This document shows positions 12,970 to 24,996 of a DNA stretch of 64,000 nt, in pieces; position 1 is the first letter of the stretch; each line of letters begins with the position of its first letter. The translations under genes and the position numbers were made by a program. The stretch lies in the NCBI RefSeq assembly GCF_000003815.2, contig NC_049994.1:17777549-17841548 (forward strand). The letters are read 5' to 3'. This DNA is from Branchiostoma floridae (taxonomy: Eukaryota > Chordata > Leptocardii > Amphioxiformes > Branchiostomatidae). Below the pieces are notes generated by a model. That model searched no databases. It was given only the letters and a program-made list of their open reading frames with translations, and was not told where the DNA came from.

Positions 12970-13418
12970 GCAACAAGCTACCCACGCAATTTAGTTCCAC
13001 ATCATGTAGTCTATGGAAAGTACGTGGGTGTCTACATAAAGTTGAACCATACATAAATATGCATATATTCTACCAACTCCAAAACCTCATTCCACGTCTA
13101 CAGACGAAGAAGTTGGGCAGGTCGACTTCACAGGGGAGGGAAGCTCAGCGCAATGAGACATTTCAATTTATAGAGACATACTTTGTATTTGTCTACATGA
13201 AACCGCCATTCTTAAGTTCGTGAATATTTTATCAAACTACTTTATCAAAGTTATTGTCAAATTGTCATTAGAATGTGCCCTCTTTTGTGAGCACAATGTT
13301 CAATGCCCAATTGGTTTATTCAACATTTTTGGACGCCTACACATATCATGTCTTGGTCCTGACCGAATCTCATGATCAGTTGTACTGCTGAGTGCGAACC
13401 GATTCCAGAAGCCTTACC
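12970..13418 (+). promoter_or_regulatory. NHL-C promoter-proximal block and non-coding exon 1
   Basis: Very close copy of the B block (accaactccaaaacctcatt, gacgaagaagttgggcaggt), then exon about 13334-13418 ending in CCgtaagtacaaaa. Homology with B extends through the block and the exon, so duplication included the promoter. Confidence 0.5.
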
Positions 13419-13954
13419 GTAAGTACAAAATATTTGTTCTTCTCGTTGCAGATAGATTCTGTCACTTAGAACAAATGACAAATTTAAGATAATTTGCCAA
13501 TTTATAGGATGCCAATTTATAAGATATTTGTCCTTACAAGTGATGTTTTTACCAATCCGCAGGAGAAACACATTTGTATGTACTATTCTTGGGGCATTTA
13601 CATGTTGTTTTTCCTCTATTAACGGTGCAAATTGACAGCAAGTAGATGTATCTGATCTTCTGTAGGACCATAAAATGAACAATGCAATAGCACAGTTTTA
13701 TCAACGCATTGTAATCTGTACACTTATCATAATCGCATGCACACAGTCGATGTTCCATTCACTAAATGTTCTCGCTAGCATATACTTCCACGCAAAAAAA
13801 GAATGGGAATTTAATGACTACACAACCTCAAATTAGTCAAGAAACGTATAGCATGTCAGTAGAGGATAAATCTTCATATAAGTTGAAGTAAGAAAAACAT
13901 ATTAGCGACTCCAGCAGCCTGTAAAAATGTACTTCAGACCTTAGCACTGATATA

Positions 13955-14255
13955 GATTGTCTGGTATCATCAGATGACTCGTGGGCTGCTTTATCTACAT
14001 AAAGATGAATTGTTCTTGTCAACCTGTTGACGACATAGAGCTTTGATTTCAGTGGGCGGTGAAACTGAGACTGTACAGTGCACATAGCCATTTAAGATTC
14101 AAGTGTACGACGCTCGTGATAGTCAATGAAGTGAAAGTAAGAGACGTCGAGTAACTGGAAGGTTTGACACTTTGGAAAAAGACCACAGAACTGGGGCTGT
14201 CTGATGTGACAAGTAGATACCACATCCTTACATCACAAACGTAAGTCCCAGAGCC
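13955..14255 (+). promoter_or_regulatory. Conserved intronic element ahead of NHL-C start
   Basis: Same block as before B, with a variant GTCTGGTATCATCAGATGAC, the TGGGCGGTGAAACT segment (about 14052) and the donor-like GAAAgtaagag (about 14136). Confidence 0.35.
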
Positions 14256-17200
14256 ATGGCCGAAGACAGCCAGTCCGACGCCGTGCCGAATGTCGTCAGA
14301 AAAGACTTCTTAAGCGACAGTACAACAAAACCAGGCACAGAAGCTTTGCAACCTCTCGCCAGACAAACTGACGAAGATATCGATCTCCACATCCCTGATG
14401 AACAACTGTCTACCGAGAGCGATGCTGCAGCTGAGAACAGACAAACAATCGGTATTAGCCCTCGTGATACTAGTAACTGTGACACGTACGCTATTGCCTA
14501 CATATGCCATGATCATATTACTTACGAGACGACAACAGCGGCAACAATAGTAGCGTCCAACAGTAGCCACAATGACTACTTGAACTTGGCAGGGTGTGGC
14601 GCATCTGAGAACGATTCTGATACTTCAGTTTTCATTCAAAATGATAGTACCGCGCATACAGAAACCCGGGATCCAAACCCAATGTACACACAAAGCACCG
14701 TGGGCCCTCCTCCAAACGACGTTACTCCTAGCCCAATGTACACAGAAAGTGTCATGAACCCCTCGTCAAACGAAGACAATCCCAACCCAATGTACACACA
14801 AAGCACCATGAACCCTTCTTCAAACGAAGTTAACCCTAACCAGATGTACCTGCAAACCACCACGGAGCTAAACGCCAGCCCTGGACTTGCCTCCAAGTCA
14901 AGTAACAGTGATGGCAACCCCTGCTCACAGTCATCAGCTGAGACACGTCAGCAGGGTGATGAAGTCACCTTTATACCAGCTAACAGCGATGGCAATCAGC
15001 GTCTTGAGCCGTATGCTGTTACGAAACTGCAGGGTGGTGATGAGGAAAGTGTCGTTGAAACAGCAAACATTGGGAACAATCCCCGCCTCCGGCCATATGC
15101 TGTTAAGTGTCTTAAACCCTTGAAAAAGTCTGTCGTCGAGTCAGCTAGCTGTGATGTCGCCCGGCCCTATGCTGTTAGATACCAAAAAGAAACTGTCGAG
15201 TCAGCTAACAATGATAGCGACCCCTACATTCAACCATATGCAGTCAGATACGACGAGCCTGCTATACAGGCAACCGACCGTGTGCCAGCGGCCTCAGATG
15301 GCATCAACAATGATGTCGTGACCAACCCATTGAGCAATGACGGAAATCCTCCTGGTCTTGTCAGTGATGAAAGGCAACATGTCCCGAACGTGCTTCATCC
15401 AAATCCGATAAACGCGCCAAACGCTCAGCATCCTTCAGCTTGCGGTAAGATGTGTCTATGTTTCTTAAAATTTGGTTACTTTCCGTGCCACCTGATTTAA
15501 AACAAACAGAACATGGCTCACATGTTTGACATTTATAACGTTTGTATGTCTGTAAGCTTGGTTTGAAATACTGCGGTAAATAATTAAAGTATTCACTATG
15601 ATAACAATTGAATTATCCAGTTTGCAGTATTCCACACAAATGAAAGCATATTTCAGGTACTAGTAATCAGGTACTGTTTGTGAAGCTATGTCAAATTTAG
15701 TTCTAGGCAAGGTCTAGATATCCAAATTTTGGTATAGTACTTCTCATATATATTTTAAGATGTTTTCACCTCTCAACACCATACCCAATCGATTTGCTTT
15801 CAATCCAATTGCTGCTATGTCAAATTTTTCAGCATGTTCGCGCCTGATGGTGTGCTCAGCTGTGACGGTCCTTGTGTCGTGCATCGTTGGCGGAGTCTTT
15901 CTCTGGTTACTTTTCAATATCGACCAACCAGCGGTATCCTTCTGACTTAAGCCTTTTCTCATTTTGGCTTTGTTGACCATCACTTTTATTTTTTCTCATT
16001 TAAACAGTTCCGTTTGAAGAGATAAACATCAATGAATGCTCTTGATATGATGGATTATCTTACACTTTTGATTAAAATTAGCTTTTCTTTGCTTAAACAT
16101 AGTTGATCTCACGATATTTAATGCCATAAGTAGATTTGATTTGACAAAATATTGCTTTATTATTAGAACAGGATTCAACATGACGTCATGGTTATTTTGG
16201 ATGTTTGTTTACAACATGTGATTATCTTTGTATACCTTTCATATTTTTAGGTGACTTTATGAATTTAATCATCTTTTTGTATGCTTGCTTGTTCAAAAAA
16301 GTTTTCTTGACGCAAAAATAGGCGGCGGGCCGCCTTTGGAGACATATACATGCTGCCTATTGTTGTGTCAAAACATTTCGTCGACAGGGACACAAAACTT
16401 TTGATATTTTGACAGAGTTTAGGTAGTTCATTCTGATGATCCCATGTCAAATAATCAAATACCTACAGCCGGCAGAGACGCTGGGTTCCACCGTTACCCC
16501 TGGATGCCGCAGTTCTGTCCCCACACCGCCAGGTGTCTCTAACAGCTCACAACACACAGGTGAGAGATATAATCACTGTCACCTATCAATAGTACTGTCC
16601 TGAAGAGGTATTTGGGACAAATGTACTAAATTTGTCAACCTAACATGAGAGTCATCATGTTTAAGTTAGAGAGTTAACAGTAAGTGTTCTAGGTGTGACT
16701 ATTGGCGTCGGGTGTGGCGTAATTAGTAGAGTGTTGGGCTCGGAAACTAGAGGTCCCGAGTTCAAAGCTCACCCCCGACGTTGTGCCCTTGGGAAATGCA
16801 CTTAACACGACCTTCTTCCCTCTATCCTGCTGTACAAATGGGTACCTGACTTGGGTTGGGGAGGTAAATGACTACTAGTACCTTTTCCCTCTGTCTATTT
16901 TTCACGGACTTTATTTACAATTATACAGTTACAGTTGGGAATGTTGAAGATACATAATAGTGATAATTTTGTATTCCCTTTTCCTTCTGTCTGCACTTTG
17001 TATGTGGCACTCTTAAAATGAGTTACTAATTTGAGTGCAGTACCACATTGTTCTCGTCTGTCCTAAAGCAAATGGAAGAGGTAAGTATTCCTGGTAGGAT
17101 TTTATTATCTATTGCAGAAAACCATCTACAATGGAATGCGACTGTAGGAACTGCCTTTACCTCTGGTCCGACTGGCTACTACAGTTCTGTTCCCACCCCG

Positions 17201-19238
17201 CCGGCAGTCTCCAACAGCTCACAGCTTAAAGGTGAGACTAGCATGAACTTCTCTTCTGGGTGTGTTGTTATCATGATGGGTTAAACTTTGACAATTTCTA
17301 TCTGTGTCATTAGATATTGTCAAGATATTGAACTGTTAGACTGAGTATTATTCATTGAGGGGAGTTTCATTCGACCTTTGACAATTTGCGTCAATGCAAA
17401 TAGACCCAAAACGTTAACTGAAACATTTTTGATGAAAAAAATATCAGGTAGTTTTAAGGGATGATAAGGTAGTTATTCTTCATATGGTCCGCCATCTTGG
17501 ATTTTGGCCGATGACGTTATCAAATCAGCACAATGTATTCATATTCAATTATAAAAGGTATTCTAGATGATATAAGATTTTATTTATGTTTTAATAGCAG
17601 TAATATAACAAATAAATTTGAAAATACACTGTTACAACTGCAATTAGGGATTTTTGTAAAAAAAATGCCTGTCAAGAAACGGTTGCCATGGCAACATGAA
17701 AAATCAGGTAATTTGCAAACTAAAATTTAGGAAGACTCACCATATTTGGTGGCTCTAGCGTAAGCCGTTCTTCGAAATTAAAGTTGGCGCCATAACGCCC
17801 ACCAACGTCTGAATAGGGTTAACATTAGTAAAGCAGATAGTGTTTAAAAATGTGAATATTCCTGCTACCCGTGGATATACCTTCCCACCTCTACCAGGCT
17901 ACACGTGCACGGATCGGTGGTCTAATTGTACGTGTAGAAGTTGGACAAATAGAGTCTATAGCACGCTAGAGGAGTCAAACCGCCAGAGGATCCTTTTCCT
18001 CTCCGTCGTCTACAATTAGACCACCGATCCGCGGAGCCTGGTAGAGGCTAACTGATCGTCGCATGCGAAGAAACCGCCATAATCCTCATTCCTGGTACGA
18101 TTCTATCATCTATTGCAGAAAGCTATCCACGGCTGACAACGACTGTGGCTTCCACCTTAACCGCTATCCCGACTCGCTGCACACCACCGGCAGTGTCAAG
18201 CAGCTCACAGCTTAAAGGTGAGACTATCTTGAATCTTTGTCCTGAGTGTTGGTATGGAGGGTTCAACTGGGGGAATTTGTGGCGTCAGACTTTATAACAC
18301 TTATGTCATAGGTCACAAAAGCTCATCTTGGTAACCTGGATACAGAAATGACAGAAAACAAAAGATAAATGGATACTGCTCAGACATATCATCTACTGGT
18401 TTTATCACTTCTTTCAGAGAACCATGACAAGTTAGAGACGATCACTGGTGTACCTTTTCACGGGATGGCTGTGTCCGCTGACAATGAGATATTTGGCGCT
18501 GATATGTACATGAGGCGAGTCCAGGTTTTCAGCATAACTGGCACCTTACTGCGCCGCTTCTCAACCGTAGTACCGGGTACAGGTGGAAATCGAATGTTCC
18601 TTTACACGGTTGCTATGGACGTGGAGCCTGACTACCTGTGGGCAGCGGGGATAATATATTCATCATGGTTTACACGTCGGCGTGTACATGTCGTACAGTA
18701 CCATAAGACAGGTCGGGCCGTTAAGACGTTCGGCTTACGCAGTAACAAGAATTTGTCTGATGTCCAAATTGCGATAGACGTGCGCAACAACAAAGTTATC
18801 CTGGGAGAGGGAGATAAAATAATGATGTTCCAACCAAATGGATCTCTCGTTTGGAGTTTAAGAGCGATAGCGGACAGACGAACCTTTCCAATTAGCGGAG
18901 TCGCCTCGGACTGCGAGGGAAATGTCGTTCTTGCGGACAGGCACGGGCGCATTAAGGTGTACAATCACTTCGGAAATAAGATATTGGAATTTGTAAGAAC
19001 CTCCGCTAGGAATGGACGCATCGGAGACATCTCCGTGGACCCATTGGGTCGCATCATCGTGGCAAGTACTCATGACAACAGGGTAGACATGTTCACAAGC
19101 CGTGGGGAGTTCGTCCGTACTGTCGTTAACACGGAAAAACCATCGTACATCGCCGTAGGCCCGGATGGACAATTGGTGGTATCTAACACAGAAGGCTCTA
19201 CTGTAACTATCTTTCCACGCCACATGTTGTTTCCTTAA
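14256..19238 (+). CDS. NHL-C, type II membrane protein with tyrosine-motif tail and NHL propeller
   Basis: Exons 14256-15444, 15833-15933, 16469-16559, 17118-17231, 18119-18217 and 18418-19238 sum to 2415 bases (804 residues). The start has a strong context (agagccATGG) and matches B and E (MAEDSQSD here). The tail has two NPMY motifs plus altered SPMY and NQMY, one YAIAYIC and four PYAV motifs; the juxtamembrane NPMY of B has become NPIN. One membrane helix and three stalk exons follow. The NHL exon is almost identical in DNA to that of B from blade 3 onward, yet blade 1 has lost the usual GGxGxxPGKF entry (TITGVPFHGMAVS), a deletion of roughly nine residues. The frame is intact, so it may be expressed, perhaps with an altered first blade. 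Confidence 0.83.
16700..16885 (+). mobile_element. Second tRNA-derived SINE family, in NHL-C intron
   Basis: Head tggcgtaattagtagagtgt and B-box-like gtcccgagttcaaagctc, then the body gcccttgggaaatgcactta and aatgggtacctgacttgg, a pattern common to invertebrate tRNA SINEs. It lies between stalk exons 1 and 2; shorter relics occupy the same intron in B and E. Confidence 0.65.
17405..17822. mobile_element. Truncated copy of the piggyBac-type element
   Basis: Matches the right half of the 10440-11364 element (ccgccatcttggattttggc, ggttgccatggcaacatgaa) and ends in gtctgaatagggttaa. The left end is missing. It lies in the intron between stalk exons 2 and 3 of NHL-C. Confidence 0.7.
17888..18047. 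mobile_element. Foldback MITE, CCTCTACCAGGCT family
   Basis: About 160 bp with ~40-bp imperfect inverted ends, CCTCTACCAGGCT...GGATCGGTGGTCTAATTGTA. It lies just before stalk exon 3 of NHL-C. Confidence 0.7.
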
Positions 19239-19514
19239 TGCTCGCCAAGTACAAAAGTAACTTCTGACACTACATTCTGATACTCACATAACACATTAAC
19301 ATACTAGTTTTACCAGTGAGACGAGAACTAGTTCCACTTGTCTTTAGAGTTCAGACTCATTGAAAATTGGGTTTTCCATTTGTCAATGATGATTGAAGCA
19401 TCTGGCTCACTCTTTGGTTATCTTACTACGTTGTTTAGTTTGTTTTGTATAAATAATTGTTTAAACTGGATGTCAAAATTCGATCGATGCCAATGAAGTG
19501 TGTAGATTTGCCGA

Positions 19515-21440
19515 ATTACGTCAAAAATAGCCAGGTGGTCTTTATGTATTGTACTTATGCATGTGGTTATGCATTGTACCGGTTTGACTGCATGCCAATG
19601 GCCAGGTGCTCCTATATGTATAACAGGTCACTTGTACAGGTGTGATTGTATATTAATGACCAGGTGGTCCTTATGGCCACTTGTACAGATTTGGCTGTAT
19701 ATCATTGGCCATGTGCGTGGTCCTTTTGAAGAGCTGGTGACTTTACCGGTTGGAGTGTATATCAGGCAAGGTGGTCCTTATGCACAGGTAGTCACTTGTT
19801 TGACTGTATATAAGTAGTCAAGTGGTCTTATGTAGAGGTAGTCTTCTGTACAGGTTTGGATTTAAATCATTGGACATGTGCGTGGTCCTTATGTAGAGGT
19901 TGTCACTTGTACAGGTTTGACTTTATATCATTGCCTATGTGCATGTAACAGGGTTGACTGTATTTCAACGGCCATGTGGTCCTTTAGAAGAGGTCGTCAT
20001 TAGGACAGGTTTGACTGTATATCGATGGTCAGGTGGTCTGTATGTAGAGACGGTCACTAGTTCAAGTTTGGCTGTATATCAATAGCCAGGTGATCTTTAT
20101 ATGTAGAAGTGGTCACTAGAACATGTTTGGCTGTATATCAATAGTCAGGTGGTCATATATGTTAAAGCGATCACTATTACAGGTCTGGCTTTGTATCTTT
20201 GGCCATGCGCGTGGTCTTTATGTAGAAATGGTCACTTGTGCAGGTTTGACTGTACAACACTAGCCAGGTGGTCCTTTAGTAGAGGAGATCTCTTGTGGTG
20301 GTTTGTATATCAAAGACCAAGTTGTTTTTATGTAGAAGTGCTCATTAGTACAGGTTTCCTGTCAATATCCAGGTAGTCTTTATGTACAGGTGGTCACTTG
20401 TACAAGTTTGACTTTGTATCATTGGCCATGTGTTTACTATACTAGGGTTTACTATACAAGTTTGACATTGTGCATGTACTAGGGTTTACTGTATTTCAAC
20501 GCCCAGATGGTCTTTTAGTAGAGGCAGTCATCACTAGTTCTTGTTTGACTGTATATCAATAGCCAGCAGGTGATCCTTACATGTAGAAGTGGTCACAAGT
20601 ACAGGTTTGACTATAAATCAATAGCCAAGTGGTCCTATATGTAAAAGTGGTCACTATTACAGGTTTGGCTTTGTATCATTGGTCATGTGCGTGATCTTTA
20701 TGTAGAAGTGGTCACTAGTGAAGGTTTAGTTGTATATCAATTGCCAGGAGGTCCTTACTTAGGGGCAGCCCCTTGTACAACTTTAAAAGTATATCAAAGA
20801 CCAGGTGCTCATCATGTAAAGATGGTTACTAGTTCAAGTTTGACTGTGTATCAATAGCCAGCAGGTGATCCTTATATGTAGAAGTGGTCACTAGTACAGG
20901 TTTGAATGTTCATCAATAGCCAGGTGGTTCTATATGTAAAAGTGGTCACTGGTACAGGTTTGCCTTCATATCATTGGCCATGTGCGTGGTCTTTATGTAG
21001 AAGTGATCACTAGTGAAGGTTTGGTTGTATATGAATAGACAGTCGGACCTTATGTAGAGGAGATCACTTGTGCAGTTTTGACTGTATATCAAAGGTCAGG
21101 TGGTCATCATATAGAGGTGGTCTCTTATAGAGGTTTAACTGTATATCAATGAACCAAGTGGTCATCATGTAGAGGTGGTGTCTTGTAAAGGTTTGACTGT
21201 ATATCAAAGGTCATGTGTTTCTTGTGTTGAAGTGCTCAATAGGTCAGGTTTGACTGCCAATAGCCAGGTGGTTCTTAAATAAAAGTGGTCACAGGTTTGG
21301 CTTTATGTCATTGGTCATGTGCATGAACTAGGGTTGACTGTATCTCAACAGCATGGTGGTTCTTATGTAGAGGTGGTCTCAGGTTTTGACTGTACATCGA
21401 TGGTTAGGTGGTCCTTATACAGAGGTTGTTACTAGCACAC
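19515..21440. repeat. 57-bp minisatellite array downstream of NHL-C
   Basis: About 33 units; its first 500 bp match the start of the B array closely, showing that array and gene were copied together. Confidence 0.85.
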
Positions 21441-22699
21441 ACATGATTCACTGTCATGACATTAGACGGGTGTAAGGAGAAACCAGTCATGGCTTGTATC
21501 CATCTAGTATTAGGGACTCGTTACAGTCCTGAGCTGTATGAATTAAGTATAGAATTGAATCAGTGATTGCTAAAGAAAGTTGGTCTGCAATTTTTCGTCT
21601 CCACGTTGAAAGAAAGAATTTAGAATTCTAGAGTGAACCAAGGTTGGAGGTGATGATTTGATGAAGTGGCGATTGCTTTGTACATCCACAGGGTAAAGTT
21701 TATTACCATAGTGAGAAATGGTATTTACGTTGTTGTACGCTTATGTAATGTAATGTATTTGTAATATGTAATATGTACATTGCAGTATGGGCTTTTTTTG
21801 GTTAAAAGTATTTCATCTTGATATCATCTGTCTTTTCTAGGTGTGAAATCAAAGGTTATCTACATTTTTGTTTACTTCATGATCACGACACAATAGGTCG
21901 CTGAAGCTGCTTAACTGTTTGGGTCATACCAACTATAGTTTGAAGGCAGATTGTCTTGAAAAGTTTAATAAACAGGGAAGAAATCAGGATTAAGCTTGTT
22001 CTATAAAGAGATAATCAGCATGGAATTTGCCCCTGAGATGTGGAATGTTTACGATTGAAATATGCAACGATTTTCAATTCCCTCTATCACAAAGAGGATG
22101 AAAGGTTGTCATATTTTCAATCTTTTAATATGGCATTGATTGGGCCTAATGGTTGCTATAGGAAATGTGAATAAAATCCGGATAACACTAAAGAAATGTG
22201 AATAAAGATGTAGAAAACATTAAAGGAATGTGAATAAAGATGTAGAAAATACTAAAGAATGGAATGATTTTTACTTATTTTTACTACACAGAAGAAACTG
22301 TTATTGAACAGAGATATATAGTAGGCAGTCGTCCATCTCGAAAGTTGATGGTAGCACTCTGGATTAAGGCGGTTTACATCGTCTTATGTCTACAGACATA
22401 TAAATTTATAAATAAATAAGGATGAAGGTTAGCAATCAACACATAGAATCTGTCTATAGTTATAAAAATGTAGATTACAAGTATATCGACTAATTGTAAT
22501 CCCCAACACAATTGTGTGGCCCAAGGGCTTTGGAGAGGAGATCAGCACGACCTTGTGCACCTTACGATGTGAGAGGGTATAACACCAAGGCTACTCCTGC
22601 TCTTACCAACAAGTCTGCTGGGACGTGCTGGTAACTCCTTCCAGTATACCACCATAGGCTTGCTATTAAAGCAGTGAAGAAACTGGGCGCCCTTAATTA
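21441..22699. other. Non-coding tail of the NHL-C duplicon
   Basis: No gene seen. Shares ggactcgttacagtcctgag with the tails of B and D, then gaaagttgatggtagcactc (22340) with the D tail. A SINE-like remnant gtggcccaagggctttggag is at 22515. Several gtgaataaa signals occur near 22165-22240. Confidence 0.5.
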
Positions 22700-23466
22700 C
22701 CATAGCAACTGGCTACTCATGCACTAAAATTAGCTCTACAGCATGTAGTTAATGAAAAGAAGTTGATAAAAAGTAGTTGATGGAAGTAACGTTAAGATAA
22801 GGTTATTTTGCTAGCTTGTTGCTAAAATAGCAATGACAACAAATGCCCGTTGTTGAATGAATACATATCGGACAACGGTACGTATTGTATTTAATATAAT
22901 GAAAATAAAAAGATTCAGTCAGCGGTTACTACAGAGGATGGCACCCAGGCTAACGAAGTCTTGCTGCCAAAAACAGCGAGGAAACTTGCTTTCCTTTCGA
23001 AGTAGATGGCTGCCCGCGCGATCTAGTGCGTACGTGGTTGACAAAAAAAGTACGTGGGTGTTGAAATAGAAGTACATCAAACATGTATAGTCTACCAGCT
23101 CCCGAAGCTCAGCCCACGTCTGAAGACAACTGAAATAAGTTGGGCAAGTCCACTTTGCAAATCCCAAGGGGAGGGGCAGCTTTATGCCTTAGGAAATTCT
23201 GACAGACAGGTTTTATTTTGCTTTACAAAACCACTTTCATACGAGGTCTTTTATTTAGGATTGCAAAAATAAACTAATGATAAATCGTAATAAATATTTC
23301 ATTACAATTATAATGTACCCCTTTTGGTGTAGAGTAAAACCTCCCTATGTTTAGTCAATAAGACATTGTACCGCTGCCTACACATATCATCTCCCTACAA
23401 TGAGTCTCAGTTGTGCCCATGACGTCGGTTCGACCCTGCAGACGAGCCGTTTCTAGAAGCTTCACT
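22700..23466 (+). promoter_or_regulatory. NHL-D promoter-proximal block and non-coding exon 1
   Basis: Divergent version of the block (cagctcccgaagctcagccc near 23096, then aagttgggcaagtccacttt) and exon about 23376-23466 ending in CTgtaagtacaaaa. The exon interior (cccatgacgtcggttcgacc) resembles that of G rather than B, C or E, matching the D/G grouping seen in the coding exon. Confidence 0.45.
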
Positions 23467-24339
23467 GTAAGTACAAAATGTCTAAATTCAGATTTTGTTC
23501 GCATCTTCATCGAAAAGCATTAGTTTATGTTATTACATTGATACACGTTTAAGTTATGTTAACATCATTATGGTGCCATCCTACATTATTAGAGACGGTA
23601 AGCATGGTTAAGAGGATATTAATTTTCTCGACGATACACAGTAGAGCATTGTTTGGAATGTACCATGTACCATGTGTTTTTCATTTCATGAAGGGTTAAC
23701 ATTGTTTAGATTAAGTAGCTTTATCTAATAATCATATAATACTATAATCCATACGTTTTCTAAAGAAGGTGACGTCCCATGTTATGTTTCATTGCAAATC
23801 TTAATTTCCCCTTAATTGAAAAAATGAAACTTATAACGAAATAACCTCAAGTCAGAAAAACTTGGATCAAATCAGTATGTGATGAATCATGAAAATATTG
23901 TCAAGAACAACAAGTCAGACACAACCCCTGCCACGACAACAAGGATAGCACTGACGTGTATATCTACATGTAAGCACAGTTATAACTTGTCTGGTACTAG
24001 AAGATGGCTCGTGGGCTTGCTGATATACGTATACATTGGTTGTTGTTTTCGCGGGGGCTCAGTCATGTGAAGATTGCTTTTTGTCTGCTCATGAGATTAC
24101 ACTTGTCAGACTACGAATGAAAATTGTGACCTTTTCTGCTGTTTAAACAAGTTTAGTGTAAATTCATTTTCTTATGAGTTTCTACCTTGTTCTTAAAACA
24201 TGTAAATGAACAGCAAAGAAAGAGTCTGATAATGAGCACGACAGTGACTCGTGTATGAGCGACACACTCGCCAACATCATGGCTTGATTGTTTCCATTTA
24301 TGCAGACAAGATTCACACAGACAACACTCGGAGCAGTTT

Positions 24340-24420
24340 CAAGCTATTGTTGCTGGGCGACGAAGACGTCACCATTTCTGCTCGACAAAAACAGTACCAT
24401 TTCCATAGGAATAAGCCTTC
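24340..24420 (+). promoter_or_regulatory. CRE-containing block shared by NHL-D and NHL-G
   Basis: gacgaagacgtcaccat at 24359-24375 holds the CRE-like core GACGTCA and is repeated before G at about 49917-49933. It lies 5' of the (ATCC)n tract in both copies. It could be a promoter element of this subgroup, by inference only. Confidence 0.3.
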
Positions 24421-24559
24421 CTCTGCTCGTACCTCTGCGCGCATACTAGATGTAGCGAAGACAGGTTTTAGGGTTGCCAAAACTCAGACCACAAAGAACA
24501 GGGGAATAGATACGTCTGAAATTACAGACAAAAACTTCATATTGTCCCGGAGCAATCGG

Positions 24560-24895
24560 ATCTATCTATCCATCTACCTATCCATCCATCCATCCATCCA
24601 TCCATCCATCCATCCATCCATCCAAACATCCATCCATCCATCCATCCACCTATCCATCCATCCATCCATCCATCCATCCATCCACCTATCCATCCATCCA
24701 TCCATCCACCTATCCATCTATCCATCCATTTATCCATCCACATCTCTATCCATCCATCTATCCATCCATCCATCCATCCATCCATCCATCCATCCATCCA
24801 TCCATCCATCCATCCATCCATCCATCCATCCATCCATCCACCCATCAATCAATCCATCCATCCATCCATCCATCCTCCATCCATCCAGCCGTCCA
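24560..24895. repeat. (ATCC)n microsatellite before NHL-D
   Basis: Nearly continuous catc/atcc tetranucleotide repeat. It reads as SIHP or WMDG polypeptides in several frames, with no sign of coding. Confidence 0.95.
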
Positions 24896-24996
24896 TCCAT
24901 TAAATCTTGCAGTAAATATTTTGCCAAGCATTAATTGTCACACAGGTAGTTAAAAACCACACCAAGAGCCGCCATAGCAGATAATCCAGAGAAAGT

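Noticed and set aside
24251-24934. 227-residue open frame rich in SIHP repeats
   Set aside because: More than half is translated (ATCC)n; the same tract is open in other frames and strands and there is no splice or homology support.
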